64,000 bases of DNA from Antedon bifida (taxonomy: Eukaryota > Echinodermata > Crinoidea > Comatulida > Antedonidae): the NCBI GenBank assembly GCA_963402885.1, contig OY727097.1, forward strand, positions 11,284,001 to 11,348,000, in the 5' to 3' direction. The position numbers and the translations under genes are program-made. Below are positions 1-12,547 of this stretch, piece after piece (positions within the stretch are counted from its first letter, which is position 1; every line of letters begins with the position of its first letter). The notes below the pieces were generated by a model. It saw only the letters and a program-made list of their open reading frames with translations, was not told the origin of the DNA and did not search any database.

Positions 1-1653
1 GGTTATCCGCACTTGGCGGATAACCCCTTGTTATTGTCAGGATCTTTTTTTTTTTTCTTTTTTTTTTTGGTTATCCGCAACTTAGTTGCAGGATAACCCA
101 TGTGATTGTAAATATCTTTTTTTTCATCTTCTTTGTTATTCTTCTTTCTTTCCCGGATTTTTGTGTGTCGCATATCCCCTATTGCTTGTGAACGTAACTT
201 TGTATAACTTTGTCAAATGATTGGCCTGCAGCTGTAAATGTGCAAGAAACTTCGTTATATGACGTTAGAGTCGCGCAGCGTAAGTTACGCACGATTTTAT
301 GAATTTCAATGATTGATCATAGATTATAAACCAAAAGTTATTTTGTTTTGACACTTAGTGAAAATTTAAGTCATATCAAGGGCAAACTTTCTATGGATTA
401 AAAATGACATGTTTCACAAGAAGTTACGCGCGCACGCGCATTTAAAATTAAAAAATGCGCAAAATTAATTTCTAATCAACTTTCTACGCTGATCATGACA
501 TTTTAAACATGTCAAAAATTCCCACGCGCGCGAAAAAAATTACGCGTAAGGTGCGCACGGAGAATGAAAATCATGTGTTTTTTTCTTGAATTATGATTTT
601 ACAGCCTTTCTTAGTCATTTTAAAAAAGATTTACATCATTTCAAATTAAAATGACGTCATACGAACACGTTGATTTAGATCATTTGCGCGCGTTTTAGTT
701 GCAAAAGTGACAACATATTGTCAAAATTAAGCCTATTTTTAATCTATTATAGCTCCTCAGGATCATCCACGACCCCCAATTTTTTTAATTTAATATGTAA
801 GCAGATATGTTGTAGATATGAATTCATGCAGAACCTTTACCACTCGAATGTTATGACGTCATCGTATGGCCACACGCATGTAAAATATAGGATTTTTGTC
901 TCTTTCGTTATTGCTCATCACATTCAACAGAGCGCATCTCGCTTATACGTATTCCATTTCCCCCGAGATTTTATTATTGACTACGTCAATTAACTATCTT
1001 TCGCATGAGTTAAAAATATTTTAATTTTTATGACGTCATCATGTCTAAAAATGTAAATAACGTAGGGCACTTATTTTTATCATTACAGTAAATTTTAATC
1101 TGTTATAGCTCGTCAGAATAAAAAGTGATAATCATGATTAAAACGTTTTCTGGAAGCTATTGGATTGTAGATACGAATTGATGTGAATATTTTGCCAATC
1201 AGATGTTGTGACGTCATCATATGACCAGTTGAATTTAAAAAGTCATATTTTCATCTCTTGCGTAAAAGTTCATTGCGTTTAAACGAGAGCGCATCTCACT
1301 TTTACGTGCCCAAAATTCTTCAAATTTGTTTTAATGTAATTATTTAGATAATTATCTTCTAAAATTGTTATCTTTATACGTCAATTTGATGATGTCATCG
1401 TGTTAATAATTGGATTTAAAAGATGGGTCTCGTAATTTTGTCTATGCTACACTGTATATAACATATACAATTTATTTGTAAAATACTGTAATATGGTGTA
1501 TGCTACATAATAGGTACAATTCAGCACTGTAAACATCTTTATTTCATGTCATAGGATGGCATAATAATTGTCGAGGTTCATAGTTTAAAGTATCTGCATG
1601 TTGCATTTGCGCGGATAACCCGAACTCGTCAAAGTGACGAGTTCAAATCTAGT
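1..1653 (+). mobile_element. Helitron-like non-autonomous unit 1 (plus a 5' stub)
   Basis: The window opens with a 25-bp hairpin (GGTTATCCGC, short loop, GCGGATAACC) belonging to a truncated 5' stub. A second hairpin of the same type starts near 69 and opens the unit proper. The unit ends near 1609-1653 with GCGGATAACC, a hairpin (CTCGTCAAAGTGACGAG) and then TCAAATCTAGT. A 3' hairpin a few bases before CTRRT is the hallmark of Helitrons; subterminal inverted repeats at both ends are described for Helentron/HINE types. The interior is AT-rich with many GCGCG and TGACGTCA words and no credible protein, so it is non-autonomous. Confidence 0.65.
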
Positions 1654-1658
1654 TTTTT

Positions 1659-2874
1659 GGTTATCCGCACTTGGCGGATAACCCCTTGTTATTGTCAGGA
1701 TCTTTTTTTTCTTTTTTTTTTTTTTTTTCTATATTCTTCTTTCTTTCCACGAATTTTGTTCGCAGCGTATCTCAAATTCTGGCTAACATAAGATTGTATA
1801 ACTTTGTCATAAGATTGACCTGCAGCTGTAGATGTGCAAGAAACTTTTTTTTATGAATTTTGAGTCACGCAGCGTAAGTTACGCGCGATTTTATGAATTT
1901 CAATGATTGATCATAGATTAAAAACCAAAAGTCATTTTGTATTGAAACTTGGTGAAAATTTAAGTCATATCAAGCGCAAACTTTCTATGGATTAAAAATG
2001 GCAGGTTGCGCAGAAAGTTACGCGCGCACGCGCGTTTAAAATTTCAAATTGCGAAAAATCCATTTCTAATCAACTTTCTACGCGTTTCATGTCATTTTGA
2101 GCATTTCAAAAATTCCCACGCGTGCGCAATATTTTTACGCGCGCGTGCGCACGTAGGGCAAAAACATGTTTTTTTTGCTTGATTTTTGTTTTTTCAGCCT
2201 TTTCTAGTAATTTTACCAACTTTCAAACAATTTCGACTTAAAATCACGTCATACGAGCACGTAGAATTGAACAATTTGCGCGCGTTTTTGATAAACAATT
2301 TCAAAAATTTGTCAAAATTATACCTTTTTTTAAACAGTCATAGATTCTAAACTACATGGTCAATTTTATTTTTTTTTACATATTCTGAAAGTAGATGAGT
2401 TGTAGATATAGAATCATGCATCCATTTGGCTAACCGGACATTGTGACGTCATTGTATGGCCACTCCAATATCAAATATAGGATTTTTGTCTCTTTCGTCA
2501 TAGCTCATCACATTGAATTGAGCGCATCTCTACTTATCCATATTCCATTTTCCTCAATTTTGTAATATTGTCTAGGTCAATCAATTATCTTTTACATGAT
2601 TTACCATTTTTAAAATTGTGATGACGTCATCATGTTCAAAAGCGTCAATAACTTTGGTCACTTATTTTCACCTATTCTGAACTGTATGTAGTACGTATAC
2701 AGTATATAGTGTATACCGTATATACTTTGACGTGAAGCAAAATAGAGGGCGCACTAACATTTTTTTCAATAGCATAATCGTTTTTCTGCGCGCAATATTC
2801 TAACGTATGACGTGCGCGTGGCTTTTGCGCTGCGGATAACCTAACTCGTCCGTAGTGACGAGTTCAAATCTAGT
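1659..2874 (+). mobile_element. Helitron-like unit 2
   Basis: It starts with the 5' hairpin (GGTTATCCGC ... GCGGATAACC at 1659-1683), followed by a T-rich tract. It ends with GCGGATAACC, a hairpin (CTCGTC/GACGAG) and CTAGT at 2870-2874. The interior aligns by eye with units 1, 3, 4 and 5, sharing words such as ATGAATTTCAATGATTGATC. No gene is visible; short reading frames in the T-rich start are composition artefacts. Confidence 0.65.
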
Positions 2875-4018
2875 CTATCTTATTCTTCTTTCTTTCCCGG
2901 AATTTTGTTCGCAGCGTATCTCTAATTCTGGTCAACATAATATTGTGTAACTTTGTCAGAAGATTGACCTCTAACTGTAGATGTGCAAGAAACTTCGTTT
3001 TATGATTTTAGAGTTGCGCAACGTGACTTACGCGCGATTTTATGAATTTCAATGATTGATCATAGATTAAAAACCAAATATCATTTTTTATTGAAACTTT
3101 GTGAAAATTTAAGTTATATCAAGCGCAAACTTTCTATGGATTAAAAATGGCATGTTTCACAGAAAGTTACGCGTGCACGCGCGTTTAAAATTTTAAAATG
3201 CGTAAAATCAATTTCTAATCAACTTTCTACGCGTTTCATGTCATTTTGAGCATTTCAAAAATTCCCACGCACGCGCAATAATTTTACGCGCGCGTGCGCA
3301 TATAGCGCAAAAATATAATTTTTTCGCATGATTTATGTTTTTTCAGCCTTTTCTAGTAATTTTACCAACTTTTAAACAATTTCTACTTAAAATTACGTCA
3401 TACGAGCACGTGGAATTGGATAATTTGCGTGCGTTTTTGATGAAAAAGTTCAAAAATTCGTCAAAATTGTGCCTTTTTTTAAACAGTTATAGATTCTAAA
3501 CTACAAGGTGAATTTTATTTTTTATTACATATTCTGAAAGTAAATGAGTTGTAGATATTGAATGATGCATTGATATGGCTAACCTAATATTGTGACATCA
3601 TCGTATGGCCACTCGAATATAAAATAGAGGATTTTTGTCTCTTTCGTCATAGCTCATCACATTTAATAGAGCGCATCTCCACTTATCCGTATTCCATTCC
3701 CCCCACTTTGTTATATTGTCTAGGTCAATCAATTATCTTTCGCATGATTTACCATTTTTAAAATTGTGATGACGTCATCATGGTCAAAAGCGTTATTAAC
3801 TTTGGTCACTTATTTTCACCTATTCTGCACTGTATGTAGTACATATACAGTATAGTGTTATTTTGTATATACTTAGACGTTACAAAATAGAGAGCACGCT
3901 AAAATTGTTTCAATGGCATAATCGTTTTTCTTTGCGCAATATTCTAACGTATGACGTGCACATGGCGTTTGCGCTGCGGATAACCTAACTCGTCCGTAGT
4001 GACGAGTTCAAATCTAGT
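2875..4018 (+). mobile_element. Helitron-like unit 3, 5'-truncated
   Basis: It follows the CTAGT of unit 2 directly but lacks the 5' hairpin, entering at the CTTCTTTCTTTCCCGG segment. The interior matches the neighbouring units. It ends with GCGGATAACC, the CTCGTC/GACGAG hairpin and CTAGT at 4014-4018. Confidence 0.6.
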
Positions 4019-4019
4019 T

Positions 4020-5238
4020 GGTTATCCGCACTTGGCGGATAACCCCTTGTTATTGTCAGGATCTTTTTTTTCTTTTTTTTTTTTTTTTTTTTTTTCTATA
4101 TTCTTCTTTCTTTCCACGATTTTTGTTCGCAGCGTATCTCTAATTCTAGCCAACATAAGATTCTATAACTTTGTCATAAGATTGCCCTGTAGCTGTAGAT
4201 GTGCAAGAAACTTTTTTTTATGAATTTCGAGTCGCGCAGCGTAAGTTACGCGCGGTTTTATGAATTTCAATGATTGATCATAGATTGAAAACCAAAAGTC
4301 ATTTTCTATTGAAACTTGGTGAAAATTTAAGTTATATCATTCGCAAACTTTCTATGGATTAAAAATGGCATGTTTTACATAAAGTTACGCGCGCACGCGC
4401 GTTCAAAATTTCAAAATGCGCAAAATTCATTTCTAATCAACTTTCTACGCGTTTCATGTCATTTTGAGCATTTCAAAAATTCCCACGCGTGCGCAATATT
4501 TTTACGCGCGCGTGCGCACGTAGCGCAAAAACATGTTTTTTTGGCTTGATTTTTGTTTTTTCAGCCTTTTCTAGTAAATTTACCAATTTTCAATCAATTT
4601 CGACTTAAAATCACGTCATACGAGCACGTAGAACTGAACAATTTGCGCGCGTTTTTGATGAAAAACTTCAAAAATTCGTCAAAATTAGACCTTTTTTTAA
4701 ACGGTCATAAATTCTAAACTACGTGGTGAACTTTTTTTAAATTACATATTCTGGAAGCAGATGAGTTATATTTCTCGAATCATGCATTGATATGGCTAAC
4801 CGGACATTGTGACGTCATGGTATGGCCACCCGAATATAAAATATAGGATTTTTTTCTCTTTCGTCAGAGCTCTTCAAATTTAATAGAGCGCATCTCTACT
4901 TATCCATATTCCATTTCCCTCATTTTTTTTATTTTGTCTAGGTCAATCAATTATCTTTCGCATGATTTACAATTTTAAAATTGTTATGACGTCATCATGT
5001 TCAAAAGCGTCAATAACTTTGGTCACTTCTTTTCACCTATTCTGCACTGTATGTAGTACGTATACAGTATATAGTGTATACCGTATATACTCAGAGGTGA
5101 CGCAAAATAGAGGGCGCACTAACATTTTTTCAACGGCATAATCGTTTTTCTGCGCGCAATATTCTAACGTATGACGTGCACGTGGCTTTTGCGCTGCGGA
5201 TAACCTAACTCGTCCGTAGTGACGAGTTCAAATCTAGT
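4020..5238 (+). mobile_element. Helitron-like unit 4
   Basis: This copy has both ends: the 5' hairpin at 4020-4044 abuts the CTAGT of unit 3 almost without spacer, and the 3' hairpin plus CTAGT closes at 5238. By eye it is the closest relative of unit 2 (shared T-tract, GTGTATACCGTATATAC segment and 3' end). Confidence 0.65.
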
Positions 5239-6439
5239 ATTTATTTCTTTCTTTCCACCCTTCACCCCCATTTTTTGTTCGCAGCGTATCTCTAATTCTG
5301 GCCAATATAAGATTGTATAACTTTGTCATAAGATTGACCTATAGCTGTAGATGTGCAGCCAAGCTTTTGGACGATTTTGGAGTTGCGCAGCGTAAGCTAC
5401 GCGCGATTTTATGAATTTCAATGATTGATCATATATTGAAAACAAAATATTATTTTTTATTTAAACTTCGTGAAAATTTAAGTTATACTAAGGGCAAACT
5501 TTCTATAAATTAAAAATGGCATGTTTCACAGAAAGTTACGCGCGCACGCGCGTTTAAAATTTCAAAATGCGAAAATTCAATTTCTAATCAACTTTCTACG
5601 CGTTTCAGGTCATTTTGAGCATTTCAAAAATTCCCACGCTTGCGCAAATTTGTTACGCGCGCGTGCGCACGTAGCTCAAAAACATCATTTTTTTGCTTGA
5701 TTTTTGTTTTTTCAGCCTTTTCTAGTAAATTTACCAATTTTCTATCAATTTCAACTTAATATCACGTCATACGAGCACGTAGAATTGAACAATTTGCGCG
5801 CGTTTTTGATGAAAAAGTTCAAAAATTTGTCAAAATTATGCCTTTTTTTAAACAGTCTTAGATTTTAAACTACGTGGTGAACTTTTTTATAATTACATAT
5901 TCTTGTAGTAGATGAGTTGTAGATATTGAATCATGCATCAATATGGCTAACCGGACATTGTGACGTCATCGTATGGCCACTCGAATATAAAATATAGGAT
6001 TTTTGTCTCTTTTGTCATAGCGCATCACATTTAGTAGAGCTCATCTCTACTTATCCGTATTCTATTTCCTCCTATTTTTATATAATGTCTAGGTCAATCA
6101 ATTATCTTTCGCATGATTTACCATTTTTAAATTTGTGATGACGTCATCATGTTCAAAAGCGTCAATAACTTTGGTCACTTATTTTCACCTATTCTGAACT
6201 GTATATAGTACGTATAAAGATTATACTGTATATACAGTAACGGCATTTGGTATAGCCCAAATCATTTATTTCCTACCTACTGCTATAATGTAGCAGGCCA
6301 AATAAGACTAAGTACTGATTGGCTATTTGTGATAAACAATTTATCCAGGGACCTATAGTATAGTATAGTAGTCATAATAATCTTGGGTTTTTGGCTGCGG
6401 ATAACCTAACTCGTCCGTAGTGACGAGTTCAAATCTAGT
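5239..6439 (+). mobile_element. Helitron-like unit 5, 5'-truncated
   Basis: It lacks the 5' hairpin and ends with the same 3' hairpin plus CTAGT (6435-6439). Its distal part (about 6220-6390) carries a segment absent from units 2-4, including repeated TAGTA words, so it has either an insertion or a replaced 3' portion. Confidence 0.6.
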
Positions 6440-6869
6440 TTTTTTTCATCTTCTTTGTTCTTCTTTCTTTCCCGGAATTTTGTTGCACGCATATCTGTCA
6501 TCCTTGTCAACACAAGATTGTATAACTTTGTCATAAGATTGACCTGTAGCTGTAGATGTGCAGGAAACTTTGTTATATGACGTTAGAGTCGCGTAGCGCA
6601 AGTTACGCGCGATTTTATGAATTTCAATGATTGGTCATAGATTATAAACCAAAAGTCATTTTGTATTGACACTTGGTGAAAATTTAAGTCATATCAAGGG
6701 CAAACTTTCTATGGATTAAAAATGGCATGTTTCACAAGAAGTTACGCGCGCACGCGCATTTAAAATTTCAAAATGCGCAAAATTAATTATTTTAAAGAAA
6801 GTATGACGTGCATGTGGCGTTTGTTGTGCGGATAACTACCTCGTCAAAGTGACGAGTTTCATGTCTAGT
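6440..6869 (+). mobile_element. Helitron-like unit 6, internally deleted
   Basis: This is a 430-bp copy. The 5' part matches unit 1; it then jumps after about 6785 to a 3' end of a second subfamily (hairpin CTCGTCAAAGTGACGAG, then TTTCATGTCTAGT). It looks like an internal deletion or a chimera of two subfamilies. Confidence 0.55.
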
Positions 6870-8081
6870 GTTTATTCTTCTTTCTTTCTCAGATTTTGTG
6901 CACGCTGTTTCTCTGCAATGTGTTAACATAACATGTTGTAACTTTGTAAACATTTAGACATTTTACTGAAGTTGTGCAGCCAAGCTTTTTGACTATGTCA
7001 GCCGCGTAGCGTAAGTTATTTTACAATTTTCTGAAAATCTTATATTGGTTATAACTTCGAAACAAATTTTTTAACGAAGTTTTCAGCCACGTTTTCTTCA
7101 CATCAAGGGTTAACTTTTTGGATATTTAACAAATTTTGTAACATTAGAAAGTGTGCGCGTAAACAGCGTTTGAAATTTAAAAATGCTTCAAATCAATTTC
7201 TGATTAAATTAGCGCACGTTTCCCACCAGATGCGCACATTTTTTACGCGCGCACGGCGCAGGGAACACATATGAGCATTTCTTTTGCACGATTTGTGTTT
7301 TCCAAACTTTGGTTAACAATTTTACGTTATTTTACTCAATATTCAACTTGAAATGGCGTTCTACAAGCATGACTGGTTGTACACGTAAAACGTTAAAAAA
7401 ATGTGAAAATGTTGCAAAATATGTCTACTTTTAAAAATGATACAGTTCATCAGAATGCATCGAGGGGTTCACGACATACCGAATGAACGAGTAATCTTTC
7501 TTCGGATTGCCTTCAGCAGTTGCTCATATTATGGCTCGATGTGTAGTGCAACTGACTTTGGTATCAGAGGTACCGGGATCGAATCCCATCACGGGAAAAC
7601 AATTAAATAAAAGTATTTATTTGGTTATTACACTGAAAGGGCAGTATGGCCAGTTAAATAAAAAAAGTCGTATTTTCAACTGTTGCATCATAATTCATTA
7701 CATTTAAAAGAGCGCGCATCAATATTTCACCTTTTCAAATTTACTCTCTACACGTTAATATGTTGTTGCTGAGATAATTTCCTTCCGAAATTGCTACATT
7801 CGAGTTTCATTTTGAAACCGTCAACATGTTAAAAATTGGAATAAATAGCGGGTCCCATAATTTCACCTATTCTACACTGTATGTGATATGTATACAGATT
7901 ATACTGTGTATACTATATGACACAAAATAACAGAATTCAGCAATAACAACATACCATATCCTTCAGTTCATGTCATAATGCCATAATCTTTTTCTTTGTG
8001 CAATATTCCAACGTATGACGTGCACGTGGCGTTTGTCGTGCGGATAACTAACTCGTCAAAGTGACGAGTTTCATGTCTAGT
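6870..8081 (+). mobile_element. Helitron-like unit 7, second subfamily
   Basis: It aligns only weakly with units 1-5 but keeps the same architecture, ending with GTGCGGATAACTAACTCGTC, a hairpin partner GACGAG and ATGTCTAGT at 8081. A tRNA-like SINE segment appears to be inserted near 7455-7620. The same subfamily recurs in reverse at 9555-11143. Confidence 0.55.
7531..7602 (+). repeat. tRNA-like SINE head
   Basis: An A box (TAGTGCAACTG, 7544-7554) fits TRGYNNARNNG, and a B box (GATCGAATC, 7577-7585) fits GWTCRANNC exactly; their spacing is tRNA-like. No clean acceptor stem or CCA context is visible, and the segment interrupts a Helitron-like unit. A tRNA-derived SINE fragment is more likely than a functional tRNA gene. 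Confidence 0.4.
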
Positions 8082-8300
8082 TCCAAAATGGAACTAGAAA
8101 ACCCAAGATTCAAGATTCAAGAAATTGTATTTGTCCATAAAAATGGAAATTCACTTTGCTTGGTAGATTAAAACAACAATATTGCAACAATTTAAAACGT
8201 GCAGAACTATAACAGATAAAATACAAGATAAAAAGTTGTAATGTAAAACTATTTAAAAATTGCATTATCGTCTTACATTAGAATTAAAAATATGAATGCT
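8082..8300 (-). mobile_element. non-LTR retrotransposon 3' tail fragment
   Basis: Read on the minus strand, the segment ends in a TTTTTATGGACAAATACAAT block followed by a short (GAATCTT)n tail at about 8103-8121. Such a terminal block plus simple tail is typical of CR1/L2-like non-LTR 3' ends. No reverse transcriptase reading frame remains. It abuts the CTAGT end of unit 7. Confidence 0.4.
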
Positions 8301-9554
8301 ATTTACAACTAAGGATTTTCTAGTTCTACAAAGATTTGTTCTTGGAGGTCGTAGCCTAATACCTGATCTATTTAAGTTATAACAGTAATGTAACGGATGA
8401 GTGGGGTCTTTCATAATATTGTTTACTTTTTTTTAAATACTCTTTTCATAGATAAATGAACAAGGCGTTAGATCAGCTTTAAGATCAGATCATCAAATGG
8501 ATCGTTCCATTATTAATAGAGGGTAGCTTGTTTGAAATACTACAGTATTATACGTTTTCTTACTAATAATAATAATTATTGTAACTTGTAGTAGCAGCCT
8601 ACAACTTAAATCATAAAGAAATACAGTAGACATCTTTTAAAATGTAGGCTTAGCATTTATGCCTAGCCTAGCTAAGCAAACTCAATTCAAGGCTCAACGT
8701 CACCGTGTTGGCGCTATCGCGATGTATCGCGAAGAGTAGGCCTGGCCCTACTAGGCTAGAAGCGGTTAGGCCAACTTCGGCCACAGACAATTTCGGCAAT
8801 AGACAATAATACGACAATATCTATGGAACGCCCATAGTGCCGTTGGTGGGGAAACAATGACGCGACAGCAGCATAATACAGTAATATCGATTTCATTTTG
8901 TATTTACCTCTTTGCTTTTTGTTTTTACACAGAAAAACAACACGGACAAACTTAACACGGACAAACTACAAATATTGCAATTAATAATCACTATTATTAT
9001 TATTACTTGTATAGCGCACATTTATACAACATTTAATTATAATCAGCGGCGCTTCACATCAATTAGTATCGTAACATTGTTTGAAATATAGTGCTTTTAA
9101 ATAAAAGCACTATACAGTGAATTTGAAATAAAAATACCAATTACATATTTGAGGGCTATTTATTTTATTATAATTATATACAAGAATAAACGAGGAGTTA
9201 CGTAAATGATACTAAGGTTTATGATAAATATGATGTGTCGGGGTAAATGATACTACAGTAAAGTTTAAGATAAATAATATATATATATATATATATACAG
9301 CAAAATGTAATTTGTAAGTGATAAGAAACGTTAGTGATATAATAAACGTTATAGGCCTATATATAGTAACTTTATTCAACAACTGAAAAGTAACTCTTAA
9401 TTTCTGACAAGTCTTGTAATCCATGCATTAATATGTAACATTCCTTAATGAAAAATATATAAATATAAGAAACGAATTTAAATTATTACTTAGGCCTATA
9501 CTTATTTAATGTGTACAAATAATTCTGTATGTCTAAAGAAAGGATTTAGAAAGA
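8301..9554. other. no gene seen; dispersed repeat scraps
   Basis: I see no exon or conserved protein. The stretch holds TAGGCCTA-type words around 8640-8780, an ATAGCGC...GGCGC dispersed-repeat signature near 9010-9055 that recurs near 32320, and a short (TA)n run at about 9277-9297. Confidence 0.4.
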
Positions 9555-11143
9555 ACTAGACATGAAACTCGTCACTTTGACGAGTTAGTTATCCGCACCA
9601 CGACAAACGCCACGTGCACGTCATACGTTGGAATATTGCACACAGATAAAGATTATGGCATTATGACAAGAACTGAAGAATATGATATGCTGTTAGTGCT
9701 GAATTTTGTGTCATATAGTATATACATGCAAACAGTATAAGCTGTATACATATTACATACAGTGTAGAATAGGTGAAATTACGGGACCCGCCATTTATTC
9801 CAATTTTTAACATGGCGACGGTATCAAAATGAAACACTTAGATAGCAATTTCAGAAGGAAATTATCTCAGGAACAACATATTAACGTGTAGAAGAAATTT
9901 GAATACGTAAAATATAGATGCGCACCCTTTTAAATGTGATGAACTATTACGCAAAATATGAAAATACGACTTTTTTTATTCAACTGGCCATATGATGACG
10001 TCACAACATCCGATTGGCAAAATGTTTACATGAATTCGTATCTACAATCCAATAGCTTCCAGAAAACGTTTTAATCGTGATTATCACATTTTATTCTTAC
10101 GAGCTATTACAGATTAAAATTTACTGTAAAGATGAAATTAATGACCCACGTAATTAAAATTTTTAGGCATGATGACGTCATAAAAATTAAAATATTTTTA
10201 TCTCATGCTAAAGAAAGTTGATTGACCTACACAATATATAAATGTAGGAGAAAAAGGAATACAGATAAGCGCGATGCGCTCCATTGAATGTGATGAGCAA
10301 TAACGAAAGAGACAAAAATCCTATATTTTACATTCGTGTGGCCATACGATGACGTCACAATGTTTTTTTAGCCTTATTGATGCATGATCCGATATCTACA
10401 ACTCATCAACTTCTAGATTTTGTAATAAAAATAAACGGTTAACGGTTTACTTTAGAAACTATGACTGTTTAAAAAAAGACATAATTTTGACGATTTTTTA
10501 AGCTTTTTCATAAAAAACGCGCACGAATTGTCTAATTCAACGTGTTCGTATGGCGTTATTTAAACTGGAAAAGGTCTAAATTGTTTTCAAAATCACTGGG
10601 AAAGGCTTGAAAAATATAATTCAAGAGAAAAAAATATGTTTTTAACGCTATGTGCGCACCGCGCGCATAAAAAATTGCGCGCACGTGGGAATTTTTGACA
10701 TGCTCAAAATGACAAGAAACGCGTAAAAAGTTGATTAGAAATTAATTTTGCGCATTTTGAAATTTTAAATGCGCGTGCGCGCGTAACTTCTTGTCAAACA
10801 TGCCATTTTTAATCCGTAGAAAGTTTGCCCCTGATATGACTTAAATTTTGTCAAAGTGTCAATACTAAATGACTTTTGGTTTTTAATCTATGATCAATCA
10901 TTGAAATTCATAAAATTGCGCATAAGTCACGTTGCGCAACTATGACGTCATTCAAAAATAGGAGGTGCACAACTTCACGTAAATGCCCATATGTTGTCAA
11001 AGTTATGAAATGTTATGTTTACACATTTTAGAGGAACACGACTCACAAAAAGGAAGGAAGGAAAGAAGAATAATACAGAAAAAAAATATTGATCTCATAC
11101 AATTACAAGGAGTTATCCGCTTGGTATACCAAGCGGATAACTA
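9555..11143 (-). mobile_element. Helitron-like unit in reverse orientation
   Basis: It begins with ACTAGACATGAAACTCGTCA at 9555, the reverse complement of the 3' hairpin plus CTAGT of unit 7. It ends with a near-perfect palindrome at 11112-11141 (GTTATCCGCTTGG / CCAAGCGGATAAC), the 5' hairpin equivalent. Its interior carries the reverse complement of the array words, including the GCGCG-rich block near 10640-10790. No coding capacity is seen. With unit 7 it forms an inverted pair around the 8082-9554 spacer. Confidence 0.6.
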
Positions 11144-11251
11144 ATTACGCAAGTGATAATAAAACTTTAATGATATAAACGTTATTGATTGTAAACGAAT
11201 TAGTACGTAGGCCTATAATATATAATGTTTCATGGTAAAACAAAGAAGGAA

Positions 11252-11853
11252 ATGAAGAATTACTAAAGTTATAATAAACGTTAATGAGAGTAAGGTTTAA
11301 TTAGATAGATATAAGAAACGAATGGATGGATTTCGAATGTAAATTTGTAGGCCTAAGAAACGAAGAATTATTAAAGTGATAATAATGTAGTTCGAAAATG
11401 TTTAATAAAATAAATTAAATTAATTGTTTGTTTTTCGTCTTTGTTTAAGAGCGCATTGTGCAAATAAAATCAAGGCGCTAAAAAAAACAATACACAGATT
11501 CCGTTTCGGTATCGGTAAGCCTTTTCGGAGATAAAACAATGCAGCTCTTGTTATGAAGAATTACTAAAGTTATAATAAACGTTAATGATAGTAAGGTTTA
11601 ATTAGATAGATATAAGAAACGAATGGATGGATTTCGAATGTAAATTTGTAGGCCTAAGAAACGAAGAATTATTAAAGTGATAATAATGTAGTTCGAAAAT
11701 GTTTAATAAAATAAATTAAATTAATTGTTTGTTTTTCGTCTTTGTTTAAGAGCGCATTGTGCAAATAAAATCAAGGCGCTAAAAAAAACAATACACAGAT
11801 TCCGTTTCGGTGTCGGTAAGCCTTTTCGGAGATAAAACAATGCAGCTCTTGTT
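11252..11853. repeat. 301-bp tandem duplication
   Basis: Segment 11252-11552 repeats at 11553-11853 with only isolated differences (one A/G change in GAGAGTAAGG versus GATAGTAAGG, one in CGGTATCGG versus CGGTGTCGG). Both copies end in GCAGCTCTTGTT. The high identity implies a recent event. Each copy contains AGCGCATTGTGCAAA ... GGCGCT. Confidence 0.85.
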
Positions 11854-11970
11854 AATAGAAAGTGGCGTACGCGTGCCTTTGCGTGTACATTTTAACCGCG
11901 ATGACAACTATAAAATGAACCAAACATTTTAGTAAAACACCACTTTTAATGTTTTGATCTATCGAACAAC

Positions 11971-12159
11971 ATGAACGAATGCTTAGAATGTCATCAACTT
12001 GTAACTCAACGCCAAGAGGCAATATTTTGCGAAGAATGCGAACGCTGGCAGCACAGGACGTGTGATACGGGAATATCCCAGGAGGAATACCGTCGAGGTA
12101 TTGAGAATGGATACCTGGATAAGTCCTGCAGTGATTGTATGTTGCCCGGCAAAAATTAA
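11971..12159 (+). CDS. small PHD-like Cys/His finger ORF, probably an exon or gene remnant
   Basis: The 62-codon frame reads MNECLECHQLV ... FCEECERWQHRTC ... SCSDC. Cysteines pair as CxxC (residues 5-8), CxxC (about 20-23), a WQHRTC block and a final CxxC, the spacing of a PHD-like or treble-clef zinc finger. From memory, CxxCxxWxHRTCxTGIS is common at the N-terminus of multi-copy, transposon-associated proteins in invertebrates. No longer frame follows, so this is either a first exon with lost partners or a decayed copy. An upstream promoter is not obvious; the 301-bp duplication lies 118 bp upstream. It lies on the opposite strand to the ankyrin gene. Confidence 0.45.
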   Translation: MNECLECHQLVTQRQEAIFCEECERWQHRTCDTGISQEEYRRGIENGYLDKSCSDCMLPGKN

Positions 12160-12547
12160 CATGCGCACGATGTTTTTCCGGATAATTTGGGAAATAAACT
12201 CATTCAAAGGTGTCTCATGTTATATTGTATATTAATTCGGATTTATATTAAGTAGCATAGATAATTAAGATACACTCAAGACAATCGTCTTCGAAGTTGT
12301 AATGTGTTTGTAGCCTGATAATATTACATTACATGGTAAAACAATTAACGTATGTCATTTGATGAAATACGATTAATCACTAGAATTGATAAAAGCAATA
12401 CAGTAGTCTTTATTTAAAGACCAAATACATTATACGCATATAAGCGTATGAAATATTTAAAAAAAAAGGGAAAAAAAGAAATGAAAAACACTTCGGAAAT
12501 AACAATATTCTTGCTTAAAATTCTATTGTATGGAACAATATTCATAC

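Noticed and set aside
718..993. 91-codon open frame in the Helitron-like array
   Set aside because: It lies within a repeated non-coding unit and other units break the frame; no domain is visible.
1671..1856. Short Phe-rich frames at the start of units 2 and 4
   Set aside because: Produced by the poly-T tract after the 5' hairpin.
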